From assembly GCF_050947335.1 (NCBI RefSeq), contig NW_027473716.1, forward strand, positions 1-64,000: a stretch of 64,000 nt of DNA, given 5' to 3'. The stretch comes from Megachile rotundata. Taxonomy: Eukaryota; Arthropoda; Insecta; Hymenoptera; Megachilidae. Made by a program: the position numbers and the translations under genes. The notes below the pieces were generated by a model. The model had not been told where the DNA came from, did no database searches, and saw nothing but the letters and a program-made list of their open reading frames with translations. Below, piece after piece: positions 1 through 13,283 of the stretch (position 1 is the first letter of the stretch; every line of letters begins with the position of its first letter).

Positions 1-1499
1 ATAGTAATTGTCGTTCTATCGATCATATAAGCATAATATGGCTAATAATATGAGTTAGATTGATAATAATAAGAGTAATGAGTATAGTAATTGTCGTTCT
101 ATCGATCATTTAAGCATAACATGGCTAATAATATGAGTTAGATTGATAATACTAAGAGTAGTGAGTATAGTAATTCTCGTTCTATCGATCATATAAGCAT
201 AATATGGCTAATAATATGAGTTAGAGTGATAATACTAAGAGTAGTGAGTATAGTAATTCTCATTCTATCGATCATATAAGCATAATATGGCTAATAATAT
301 GAGTTAGATTGATAAAAATAAGAGTAATAAGTGTAGTAATTGTCGTTCTATCGATCATATAAGCATAATATGGCCAATAATATAAGTTAGATTGATAATA
401 GGAAGTGTAATAAGTATAGTAAATGTCGTTCTATCGATAATATAAGCATAATATGGCTAATAATATGAGTTAGATTCATAATAATAAGAGTAATAAGTAT
501 AGTAATTGTAGTTCTATTGCTCATATAAGCATAATATGGCTAATAATATGAGTTAGATTGATAATAATAAGAGTAGTAAGCGTAGTAAATGTCGTGGTAT
601 CGATCATATCTGCATAATATGGTTAATAATATGAGTTAGATTGATAATAGTAAGAGTAATGTGTATAGTAATTGTCGTTCTATCGATCATATAAGCATAA
701 TATGGCTAATAATATGAGTTAGATTGATAATAATAAGAGTAATGAGTATAGTGATTGTCGTTCTATCGATCATTTAAGCATAACATGGCTAATAATATGA
801 GTTAGATTGATAATACTAAGAGTAGTGAGTATAGTAATTCTCGTTCTATCGATCATATAAGCATAATATGGCTAATAATATGAGTTAGATTGATAATAAT
901 AAGAGTAATAAGTGTAGTAATTGTCGTTCTATCGATCATATAAGCATAATATGGCCAATAATATAAGTTAGATTGATAATAGGAAGTGTAATAAGTATAG
1001 TAAATGTCGTTCTATCGATCATATAAGCATAATATGGCTAATAATATGAGTTAGATTGATAATAATAAGAGTAATGAGTATAGTAATTGTCGTTCTATCG
1101 ATCATTTAAGCATAATATGGCTAATAATATGAGTTAGATTGATAATAATAACAGTAATAAGTATAGTAATTGTCGATCTATCGATAATATAAGCATAATA
1201 TGGCTAATAATATGAGTTAGATTGATAATACTAAGAGTAGTGAGTATAGTAATTCTCGTTCTATGGATCATATAAGCATAATATGGCTAATGATATGAGT
1301 TAGATTGATAACAATAAGAGTAATAAGTATAGTAATTGTCGTTCTATCGATCATATAAGCATAATATGGCTAATAATATGAGTTAGGGTGATAATACTAA
1401 GAGTAGTGAGTAGAGTAATTCTCATTCTATCGATCATATAAGCATAATATGGCTAATAATATGAGTTAGATTGATAATAATAAGAGTAATGAGTTTAGT

Positions 1500-2780
1500 G
1501 ACTGTCGTTCTATCGATCAAATTTGCATAATATGGTTAATAATATGAGTTAGATTGATAACAGTGAGTGTAATAAGTATAGTAATTGTCGTCCTGTCAAT
1601 CATATAAGCATAATATGGCTAATAATATGAGTTAAATTGATAATAATAAGAGTAATAGGTACAGTAATTGTCGTTCTATCGATCATTTAAGCATAATATG
1701 GCTAATGATATGAGTTAGATTGATAATACTAAGAGTAGTGAGTATAGTAATTCTCGTTCTCTCGATCATATAAGCATAATATGGCTAATAATATGAGTTA
1801 GATTGACAATACTAAGAGTAGTGGGTATAGTAATTCTCGTTCTATCGATCATATAAGCATAATATGGCTAACAATATGAGTTAGATTGATAACAATTAGA
1901 GTAATAAGTATAGTAATTGTCGTTCTATCGATCATATAAGCATAATATGGCTAATAATATGAGTTAGATTGATAATACTAAGAGTAGTGAGTGTAGTAAT
2001 TCTCGTTCTATCGATCATATAAGCATAATATGGCTAAAAATATGAGTTAGATTGATAATAATAACAGTAATAAGTATAGTAATTGTCGTTCTATCGGTAT
2101 TGTAAGCATAATATGGCTAATAATATGAGTTAGATTGATAATAATACGAGTAATAAGTATAGTAATTGTCGTTCTATCGATCATTTAAGCATAATATGGC
2201 TAATAATATGAGTTAGGTTGATAATAATAAGAGTAATAAGTATAGTGATTGTCGTTCTATCGATCAAATTTGCATAATATGGTTAATAATATGAGTTAGA
2301 TTGATAACAGTGAGTGTAATAAGTATAGTAATTGTCGTCCTGTCAATCATATAAGCATAATATGGCTAACAATATGAGTTAAATTGATAATAATAAGAGT
2401 AATAGGTACAGTAATTGTCGTTCTATCGATCATTTAAGCATAATATGGCTAATAATATGAGTTAGATTGATAATACTAAGAGTAGTGAGTATAGTAATTC
2501 TCGTTCTATCGATCATATAAGCATAATATGGCTAATAATATGAGTTAGATTGACAATACTAAGAGTAGTGAGTATAGTAATTCTCGTTCTATCGATCATA
2601 TAAGCATAATATGGCTAACAATATGAGTTAGATTGATAACAATAAGAGTAATAAGTATAGTAATTGTCGTTCTATCGATCATATAAGCATAATATGGCTA
2701 ATAATATGAGTTAGATTGATAATACTAAGAGTAGTGAGTATAGTAATTCCCGCTCTATCGATCATATAAGCATAATATGG
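1500..2780 (+). repeat. 9-monomer-spaced (747 bp) partial tandem duplication
   Basis: The segment from about 1500 to 2033 matches about 2247 to 2780 at a spacing of 747 bp (9 monomers). It can be followed through the rare GTCCTGTCAATCATATAAG unit (GTCC at 1590 and 2337), the AAATTGATAATAATAAG unit, the AATAGGTACAG variant and the GACAATACTAAG units. The copies differ at a few bases; for example the first has GTGGGTATAG and CAATTAGAG where the second has GTGAGTATAG and CAATAAGAG. The two are separated by monomers that also belong to the 42-monomer repeat, so this duplication is nested inside a larger one. Confidence 0.8.
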
Positions 2781-3569
2781 CTAATAATATGAGTTAGATT
2801 GACAATACTAAGAGTAGTGGGTATAGTAATTCTCGTTCTATCGATCATATAAGCATAATATGGCTAATAATATGAGTTAGATTGATAATACTAAGAGTAG
2901 TGAGTATAGCAATTCTCATTCTATCGATCATATAAGCGTAATATGGCTAATAATATGAGTTAGGTTGATAATAATAAGAGTAATAAGTATAGTGACTGTC
3001 GTTCTATCGATCAAATTTGCATAATATGGTTAATAATATGAGTTAGTTTGATAATAATAAGAGTAATAAGTATAGTAATTGTCGTTCTATCGATCATGTA
3101 AGCATAATATGGTTAATAATATGAGTTAGATTGATAATAATAAGAGTGATAAGTATAGTAATTGTAATTCTATCGATCATATAAGCATAATATGGCTAAT
3201 AATATGAGTTAGGTTGATAATAATAAGAGTAATAATGATAGTAAATGTCGTGCTATCGATCATATCTGCATAATATGGTTAATAATATGAGTTAGATTGA
3301 TAATAATAAGAGTAATAAGTATAGTAATTGTAGTTCTATTGCTCATATAAGCATAATATGGCTAATAATATGAGTTAGATTGATAATAATAAGAGTAGTA
3401 AGCGTAGTAAATGTCGTGCTATCGATCATATCTGCATAATATGGTTAATAATATGAGTTAGATTGATAATAGTAAGAGTAATGTGTATAGTAATTGTCGT
3501 TCTATCGATCATATAAGCATAATATGGCTAATAATATGAGTTAGATTGATTATAATAAGAGTAATGAGT

Positions 3570-3653
3570 ATAGTAATTTGTCGTTCTATCGATCATTTAA
3601 GCATAACATGGCTAATAATATGAGTTAGATTGATAATACTAAGAGTAGTGAGT
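3570..3653 (+). repeat. 84-bp monomer (one-base insertion)
   Basis: This unit reads ATAGTAATTTGTCG with one extra T compared with ATAGTAATTGTCG. It is found only in the second copy of the 42-monomer repeat; the first copy (unit starting at 84) has the normal length. The insertion therefore happened after that duplication, or is a homopolymer sequencing error. Confidence 0.85.
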
Positions 3654-5289
3654 ATAGTAATTCTCGTTCTATCGATCATATAAGCATAATATGGCTAATA
3701 ATATGAGTTAGAGTGATAATACTAAGAGTAGTGAGTATAGTAATTCTCATTCTATCGATCATATAAGCATAATATGGCTAATAATATGAGTTAGATTGAT
3801 AATAATAAGAGTAATAAGTGTAGTAATTGTCGTTCTATCGATCATATAAGCATAATATGGCCAATAATATAAGTTAGATTGATAATAGGAAGTGTAATAA
3901 GTATAGTAAATGTCGTTCTATCGATAATATAAGCATAATATGGCTAATAATATGAGTTAGATTCATAATAATAAGAGTAATAAGTATAGTAATTGTAGTT
4001 CTATTGCTCATATAAGCATAATATGGCTAATAATATGAGTTAGATTGATAATAATAAGAGTAGTAAGCGTAGTAAATGTCGTGGTATCGATCATATCTGC
4101 ATAATATGGTTAATAATATGAGTTAGATTGATAATAGTAAGAGTAATGTGTATAGTAATTGTCGTTCTATCGATCATATAAGCATAATATGGCTAATAAT
4201 ATGAGTTAGATTGATAATAATAAGAGTAATGAGTATAGTGATTGTCGTTCTATCGATCATTTAAGCATAACATGGCTAATAATATGAGTTAGATTGATAA
4301 TACTAAGAGTAGTGAGTATAGTAATTCTCGTTCTATCGATCATATAAGCATAATATGGCTAATAATATGAGTTAGATTGATAATAATAAGAGTAATAAGT
4401 GTAGTAATTGTCGTTCTATCGATCATATAAGCATAATATGGCCAATAATATAAGTTAGATTGATAATAGGAAGTGTAATAAGTATAGTAAATGTCGTTCT
4501 ATCGATCATATAAGCATAATATGGCTAATAATATGAGTTAGATTGATAATAATAAGAGTAATGAGTATAGTAATTGTCGTTCTATCGATCATTTAAGCAT
4601 AATATGGCTAATAATATGAGTTAGATTGATAATAATAACAGTAATAAGTATAGTAATTGTCGATCTATCGATAATATAAGCATAATATGGCTAATAATAT
4701 GAGTTAGATTGATAATACTAAGAGTAGTGAGTATAGTAATTCTCGTTCTATGGATCATATAAGCATAATATGGCTAATGATATGAGTTAGATTGATAACA
4801 ATAAGAGTAATAAGTATAGTAATTGTCGTTCTATCGATCATATAAGCATAATATGGCTAATAATATGAGTTAGGGTGATAATACTAAGAGTAGTGAGTAG
4901 AGTAATTCTCATTCTATCGATCATATAAGCATAATATGGCTAATAATATGAGTTAGATTGATAATAATAAGAGTAATGAGTTTAGTGACTGTCGTTCTAT
5001 CGATCAAATTTGCATAATATGGTTAATAATATGAGTTAGATTGATAACAGTGAGTGTAATAAGTATAGTAATTGTCGTCCTGTCAATCATATAAGCATAA
5101 TATGGCTAATAATATGAGTTAAATTGATAATAATAAGAGTAATAGGTACAGTAATTGTCGTTCTATCGATCATTTAAGCATAATATGGCTAATGATATGA
5201 GTTAGATTGATAATACTAAGAGTAGTGAGTATAGTAATTCTCGTTCTATCGATCATATAAGCATAATATGGCTAAAAATATGAGTTAGA

Positions 5290-7945
5290 TTGATAATAAT
5301 AACAGTAATAAGTATAGTAATTGTCGTTCTATCGGTATTGTAAGCATAATATGGCTAATAATATGAGTTAGATTGATAATAATACGAGTAATAAGTATAG
5401 TAATTGTCGTTCTATCGATCATTTAAGCATAATATGGCTAATAATATGAGTTAGGTTGATAATAATAAGAGTAATAAGTATAGTGATTGTCGTTCTATCG
5501 ATCAAATTTGCATAATATGGTTAATAATATGAGTTAGATTGATAACAGTGAGTGTAATAAATATAGTAGTTGTCGTTCTGTCGATCATATAAGCATAATA
5601 TGGCTAATAATATGAGTTAGGCTGATAATAATAAGTGTAATAGGTATAGTAAATGTCGTGCTATCGATCATATCTGCATAATATGGTTAATAATATGAGT
5701 TAGATTGATAATAGCAAGTGTAATAAGTATAGTAAATGTCGTGCTATCGATCATATCTGCATAATATGGTTAATAATATGAGTTAGATTGATAATAATAA
5801 CAGTAATAAGTATAGTAATTGTCGATCTATCGATAATATAAGCATAATATGGCTAATAATATGAGTTAGATTGATAATACTAAGAGTAGTGAGTATAGTA
5901 ATTCTCGTTCTATGGATCATATAAGCATAATATGGCTAATGATATGAGTTAGATTGATAACAATAAGAGTAATAAGTATAGTAATTGTCGTTCTATCGAT
6001 CATATAAGCATAATATGGCTAATAATATGAGTTAGGGTGATAATACTAAGAGTAGTGAGTATAGTAATTCTCATTCTATCGATCATATAAGCATAATATG
6101 GCTAATAATATGAGTTAGATTGATAACAATAAGAGTAATGAGTTTAGTGGCTGTCGTTCTATCGATCAAATTTGCATAATATGGTTAATAATATGAGTTA
6201 GATTGATAACAGTGAGTGTAATAAGTATAGTAATTGTCGTTCTATCGATCATATAAGCATAATATGGCTAATAATATGAGTTAGAGTGATAATACTAACA
6301 GTAGTGAGTATAGTAATTCTCATTCTATCGATCGTATAAGCATAATATGGCTAATAATATGAGTTACATTGATAATAATAAGAGTAATGAGTATAGTAAT
6401 TGTAGTTCTATCGATCATATCTGCATAATATGGTTAATAATATGAGTTAGATTCATAATAATAAGAGTAATAAGTATAGTAATTGTCGTTCTATCGATCA
6501 TATAAGCATAATATGGCTAATAATATAAGTTAGGTTGATAATAATAAGAGTAATAAGTATAGTGACTGTCGTTCTATCGATCAAATTTGCATAATATGGT
6601 TAATAATATGGGTTAGGTTGATAATAATAAGAGTAATAAGTATAGTAAATGTCGTGCTATCGATCATATCTGCCTAATATGGCTAATAATATGAGTTAGA
6701 TTGATAATAATAAGAGTAATAAGTGTAGTAATTGTGGTTCTATCGATCATATAAGCATAATATGGCTAATAATATAAGTTAGATTGATAATAGTAAGAGT
6801 AATGAGTATAGTAATTGTAGTTCTATCGATCATTTAAGCATAATATGGCTAACAATATGAGTTAGATTGATAATAATAACAGTAATAAGTATAGTAATTG
6901 TCGTTCTATCGGTATTATAAGCATAATATGGCTAATAATATGAGTTAGATTGATAATAATACGAGTAATAAGTATAGTAATTGTCGTTCTATCGATCATT
7001 TAAGCATAATATGGCTAATAATATGAGTTAGGTTGATAATAATAAGAGTAATAAGTATAGTGATTGTCGTCCTATCGATCAAATTTGCATAATATGGTTA
7101 ATAATATGAGTTAGATTGATAACAGTGAGTGTAATAAATACAGTAGTTGTCGTTCTGTCGATCATATAAGCATAATATGGCTAATAATATGAGTTAGGCT
7201 GATAATAATAAGAGTAATAGGTATAGTAAATGTCGTGCTATCGATCATATCTGCATAATATGGTTAATAATATGAGTTAGATTGATAATAGCAAGTGTAA
7301 TAAGTATAGTAAATGTCGTGCTATCGATCATATCTGCATAATATGGTTAATAATATGAGTTAGATTAATAATAGTAAGAGTAATGTGTATAGTAATTCTC
7401 ATTCTATCGATCATATAAGCATAATATGGCTAATAATATGAGTTAGACTGATAATAATAACAGTAATAAGTATAGTAATTGTCGTTCTATCGGTATTGTA
7501 AGCATAATATGGCTAATAATATGAGTTAGATTGATAATAATACGAGTAATAAGTATAGTAATTGTCGTTCTATCGATCATTTAAGCATAATATGGCTAAT
7601 AATATGAGTTAGGTTGATAATAATAAGAGTAATAAGTATAGTGATTGTCGTTCTATCGATCAAATTTGCATAATATGGTTAATAATATGAGTTAGATTGA
7701 TAACAGTGAGTGTAATAAATATAGTAGTTGTCGTTCTGTCGATCATATAAGCATAATATGGCTAATAATATGAGTTAGGCTGATAATAATAAGTGTAATA
7801 GGTATAGTAAATGTCGTGCTATCGATCATATCTGCATAATATGGTTAATAATATGAGTTAGATTGATAATAGCAAGTGTAATAAGTATAGTAAATGTCGT
7901 GCTATCGATCATATCTGCATAATATGGTTAATAATATGAGTTCGA
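5290..7945 (+). repeat. 26-monomer-spaced (2158 bp) repeat inside block P
   Basis: About 500 bp at 5290-5784 reappear at 7448-7942. The AACAGTAATAAG unit is at 5301 and 7459, followed in both copies by TCGGTATTGTAAGC, AATACGAGTAATAAG, AAATATAGTAGTTG and AGGCTGATAATAATAAG. The second copy accounts for most of the 7-monomer segment missing from the corresponding place in block Q. It probably entered P by unequal exchange after P and Q separated; the reverse, a loss from Q, is equally possible. Confidence 0.75.
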
Positions 7946-9484
7946 TTGATAATAGTAAGAGTAATGTGTATAGTAATTATCGTTCTATCGATCATAAAAG
8001 CATAATATGGCTAATAATATGAGTTATATTTATAATAATAAGAGTAATAAGTATAGTAATTGTCGTTCTATCGATCATATAAGCGTAATATGGCTAACAA
8101 TATGAGTTAGATTGATAACAATAAGAGTAATAAGTATAGTAATTGTCGTTCTATCGATCATATAAGCATAATATGGCTAATAATATAAGTTAGATTGATA
8201 ATAGCAAGTGTAATAAGTATAGTAAATGTCGTTCTATCGATCATATAAGCATAATATGGGTAATAATATGAGTTAGATTGATAACAATAAGAGTAATGAG
8301 AACAGTAATTGTAGTTCTATCGCTCATATAAGCATAATATGGGTAATAAAATGAGTTGGATTGATAATAATAAGAGTAATGAGTATAGTAATTGTCGTGC
8401 TATTGCTCATATAAGCATAATATGTCTAATAATATGAGTTAGATTGATAATAATAAGAGTAATGAGTATAGTAATTGTCGTTCTATCGATCATATAAGCA
8501 TAATATGGCTAATAATATGAGTTAGATTGATAACAATAAGAGTAATAAGTATAGTAATTGTCGTTCTATCGATCATATAAGCATAATATGGCTAATAATA
8601 TGAGTTAGAGTGATAATACTAAGAGTAGTGAGTATAGTAATTCTCATTCTATCGATCATATAAGCATAATATGCCTAATAATATGAGTTAGATTGATAAT
8701 AATAAGAGTAATGAGTATAGTAATTGTCGTTCTATCGGTATTATAAGCATAATATGGCTAATAATATGAGTTAGATTGATAATAATACGAGTAATAAGTA
8801 TAGTAATTGTCGTTCTATCGATCATTTAAGCATAATATGGCGAATAATATGAGTTAGATTGATAATAATACGAGTAATAAGTATAGTAATTGTAGTTCTA
8901 TCGATCATTTAAGCATAATATGGCTAATAATATGAGTTAGATTGATAATAATAACAGTAATAAGTATAGTAATTGTCGTTCTATCGGTATTATAAGCATA
9001 ATATGGCTAATAATATGAGTTAGATTGATAATAATACGAGTAATAAGTATAGTAATTGTCGTTCTATCGATCATTTAAGCATAATATGGCGAATAATATG
9101 AGTTAGGTTGATAATAATAAGAGTAATAAGTATAGTGATTGTCGTTCTATCGATCAAATTTGCATAATATGGTTAATAATATGAGTTAGATTGATAACAG
9201 TGAGTGTAATAAATACAGTAGTTGTCGTTCTGTCGATCATATAAGCATAATATGGCTAATAATATGAGTTATATTTATAATAATAAGAGTAATAAGTATA
9301 GTAATTGTCGTTCTATCGATATTATAAGCATAATATGGCTAATAATATGAGTTAGATTGATAATAATAAGAGTAGTAAGTGTAGTAAATGTCGTGCTATC
9401 GATCATATCTGCATAATATGGTTAATAATATGAATTAGATTGATAATAGTAAGAGTAATGTGTATAGCAATTGTCGTTCTATCG

Positions 9485-12310
9485 ATCATATAAGCATAAT
9501 ATGGCTAATAATATGAGTTAGATTGATAATAATAAGAGTAATAAGTATAGTAATTGTCATTCTATCGATCATGTAAGCGTAATATGGCTAACAATATGAG
9601 TTAGATTGGTAATAATAAGAGTAATACGTATAGTAATTGTCGTTCTATCGATCATTTAAGCATAATATGGCTAATAATATGAGTTAGGTTGATAATAATA
9701 AGAGTAATAAGTATAGTGATTGTCGTTCTATCGATCAAATTTGCATAATATGGTTAATAATATGAGTTAGATTGATAACAGTGAGTGTAATAAGTATAGT
9801 AGTTGTCGTTCTATCGATCATATTAGCATAATATGGTTAATAATATGAGTTAGATCGATTATAATAAGAGTAATAAGTATTGTAATTGTCGTACTATCGA
9901 TCATATCTGCATAATATGGTTAATAATATGAGTTAGATTCATAATAATAAGAGTAATAAGTATAGTAATTGTCGTTCTATTGCTCATATAAGCATAATAT
10001 GTCTAATAATATGAATTAGATTGATAATAATAAGAGTAATGAGTATAGTAATTGTCGTTCTATCGATCATATAAGCATAATATGGGTAATAAAATGAGTT
10101 GGATTGATAATAATAAGAGAAATGAGTATAGTAATTGTCGTTCTATCGATCATTTAAGCATAATATGGCTAATAATATGAGTTAGATTGATAATAATAAC
10201 AGTAATAAGTATAGTAATTGTCGTTCTATCGATATTATAAGCATAATATTGTTAATAATATGAGTTAGATTGATAATAATAACAGTAATAAGTATAGTAA
10301 TTGTCGGTCTATCGATAATATAAGCATAATATGGCTAATAATATGAGTTAGATTAATAATACTAAGAGTAGTGAGTATAGTAATTCTCGTTCTATCGATC
10401 ATATAAGCATAATATGGCTAATAATATGAGTTAGATTGATAACAATAAGAGTAATAAGTATAGTAATTGTCGTTCTATCGATCATATAAGCATAATATGG
10501 CTAATAATATGAGTTAGAGTGATAATACTAAGAGTAGTGAGTATAGTAATTCTCATTCTATCGATCATATAAGCATAATATGGCTAATAATATGAGTTAG
10601 ATTGATAATAATAAGAGCAATGAGTATAGTAATTGTAGTTCTATCGATCATTTAAGCATAATATGGCTAATAATATGAGTTAGATTGATAATAATAACAG
10701 TAATAAGTATAGTAATTGTCGTTCTATCGATATTATAAGCATAATATTGTTAATAATATGAGTTAGATTGATAATAATACGAGTAATAAGTATAGTAATT
10801 GTCGTTCTATAGATCATTTAAGCATAATATGGCTAATAATATGAGTTAGGTTGATAATAATAAGACTAATATGTATAGTGATTGTCGTTCTATCGATCAT
10901 ATAAGCATAATATGGCTAATAATATGAGTTAGATTGATAATAATAAGAGTAATAAGTATAGTAATTGTCATTCTATCGATCATGTAAGCGTAATATGGCT
11001 AACAATATGAGTTAGATTGATAATAATAAGAGTAATAAGTATAGTAATTGTCGTTCTATCGATCATTTAAGCATAATATGGCTAATAATATGAGTTAGGT
11101 TGATAATAATAAGAGTAATAAGTATAGTGATTGTCGTTCTATCGATCAAATTTGCATAATATGGTTAATAATATGAGTTAGATTGATAACAGTGAGTGTA
11201 ATAAGTATAGTAGTTGTCGTTCTATCGATCATATTAGCATAATATGGTTAATAATATGAGTTAGATCGATTATAATAAGAGTAATAAGTATTGTAATTGT
11301 CGTACTATCGATCATATCTGCATAATATGGTTAATAATATGAGTTAGATTCATAATAATAAGAGTAATAAGTATAGTAATTGTCGTTCTATTGCTCATAT
11401 AAGCATAATATGTCTAATAATATGAATTAGATTGATAATAATAAGAGTAATGAGTATAGTAATTGTCGTTCTATCGATCATATAAGCATAATATGGGTAA
11501 TAAAATGAGTTGGATTGATAATAATAAGAGAAATGAGTATAGTAATTGTCGTTCTATCGATCATTTAAGCATAATATGGCTAATAATATGAGTTAGATTG
11601 ATAATAATAACAGTAATAAGTATAGTAATTGTCGTTCTATCGATATTATAAGCATAATATTGTTAATAATATGAGTTAGATTGATAATAATAACAGTAAT
11701 AAGTATAGTAATTGTCGGTCTATCGATAATATAAGCATAATATGGCTAATAATATGAGTTAGATTAATAATACTAAGAGTAGTGAGTATAGTAATTCTCG
11801 TTCTATCGATCATATAAGCATAATATGGCTAATAATATGAGTTAGATTGATAACAATAAGAGTAATAAGTATAGTAATTGTCGTTCTATCGATCATATAA
11901 GCATAATATGGCTAATAATATGAGTTAGAGTGATAATACTAAGAGTAGTGAGTATAGTAATTCTCATTCTATCGATCATATAAGCATAATATGGCTAATA
12001 ATATGAGTTAGATTGATAATAATAAGAGCAATGAGTATAGTAATTGTAGTTCTATCGATCATTTAAGCATAATATGGCTAATAATATGAGTTAGATTGAT
12101 AATAATAACAGTAATAAGTATAGTAATTGTCGTTCTATCGATATTATAAGCATAATATTGTTAATAATATGAGTTAGATTGATAATAATACGAGTAATAA
12201 GTATAGTAATTGTCGTTCTATCGATCATTTAAGCATAATATGGCTAATAATATGAGTTAGGTTGATAATAATAAGACTAATATGTATAGTGATTGTCGTT
12301 CTATCGATCA
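9485..12310 (+). repeat. 17-monomer HOR (1411 bp), two tandem copies
   Basis: The unit runs from the monomer with GTCATTCTATCGATCATGTA through the TTAGATCGATTATAATAAG unit, the GAATTAGATTG unit, the GGGTAATAAAATGAG unit and the GCATAATATTGTTAAT units to the AAGACTAATATG unit. TAGATCGATT is at 9851 and 11262, exactly 1411 bp apart. Between copies the seam monomer reads GTGATTGTCGTTC followed by ATCATATAAGC (near 10885), whereas at the distal exit the same left half is followed by ATCAAATTTGC (near 12305). The seam is therefore a chimera made by the founding unequal exchange. The two copies are nearly identical over most of their length. Confidence 0.88.
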
Positions 12311-13198
12311 AATTTGCATAATATGGTTAATAATATGAGTTAGATTGATAACAGTGAGTGTAATAAGTATAGTAATTGTCGTCCTGTCAATCATATAAGC
12401 ATAATATGCCTAATAATATGTGTTAAATTGATAATAATAAGAGTAATAGGTACAGTAATTGTCGTTCTATCGATCATTTAAGCATAATATGGCTAATAAT
12501 ATGAGTTAGATTGATAATAATAACAGTAATAAGTATAGTAATTGTCGGTCTATCGATCATATCTGCATAATATGGTTAATAATATGAGTTAGATTGATAA
12601 TAGCAAGTGTAATAAGTATAGTAAATGTCGTGCTATCGATCATATCTGCATAATATGGTTAATAATATGAGTTAGATTAATAATAGTAAGAGTAATGTGT
12701 ATAGTAATTCTCATTCTATCGATCATATAAGCATAATATGGCTAATAATATGAGTTAGATTGATAATACTAAGAGTAGTGAGTATAGTAATTCTCGTTCT
12801 ATCGATCATATAAGCATAATATGGCTAATAATATGAGTTAGATTGATAATAATAAGAGTAATGAGTATAGTAATTGTAGTTCTATCGATCATATCTGCAT
12901 AATATGGTTAATAATATGAGTTAGATTCATAATAATAAGAGTAATAAGTATAGTAATTGTCGTTCTATCGATCATATAAGCATAATATGGCTAATAATAT
13001 AAGTTAGGTTGATAATAATAAGAGTAATAAGTATAGTGACTGTCGTTCTATCGATCAAATTTGCATAATATGGTTAATAATATGAGTTAGTTTGATAATA
13101 ATAAGAGTAATAAGTATAGTAAATGTCGTGCTATCGATCATATCTGCATAATATGGCTAATAATATGAGTTAGATTGATAATAATAAGAGTAATAAGT

Positions 13199-13283
13199 GT
13201 AGTAATTGTCGTTCTATCGCGATCATATAAGCATAATATGGCTAATAATATAAGTTAGATTGATAATAGCAAGTGTAATAAGT
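13199..13283 (+). repeat. 85-bp monomer (CG dinucleotide insertion)
   Basis: The ATCGAT box of this unit reads CTATCGCGATCAT, two bases (CG) longer than usual. The corresponding units in the 35-monomer duplication (near 28411 and 31316) have the normal CTATCGATCAT. The insertion is thus private to block P and explains the 2-bp excess in the P-to-Q offset. Confidence 0.87.

Larger units (their letters stand above)
1..5560 (+). repeat. superblock with a 42-monomer-spaced duplication
   Basis: Bases 1 to about 1785 reappear at 3487 to about 5270. The offset is 3486 (42 x 83), rising to 3487 after a one-base insertion in the second copy near 3577. Shared rare variants include GCATAACATGG (first near 112), GATAATAGGAAGTG, the unusual TGAGTAGAGTAATT (about 1408 and 4895) and GGCTAATGATATGAG. 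At about 1785 the first copy has three extra monomers (249 bp). The match then resumes at the GCTAAAAATATG variant (2033 against 5271) with offset 3238 and ends near 2320 and 5560. The three-monomer difference is an insertion in one copy or a deletion in the other. Confidence 0.85.
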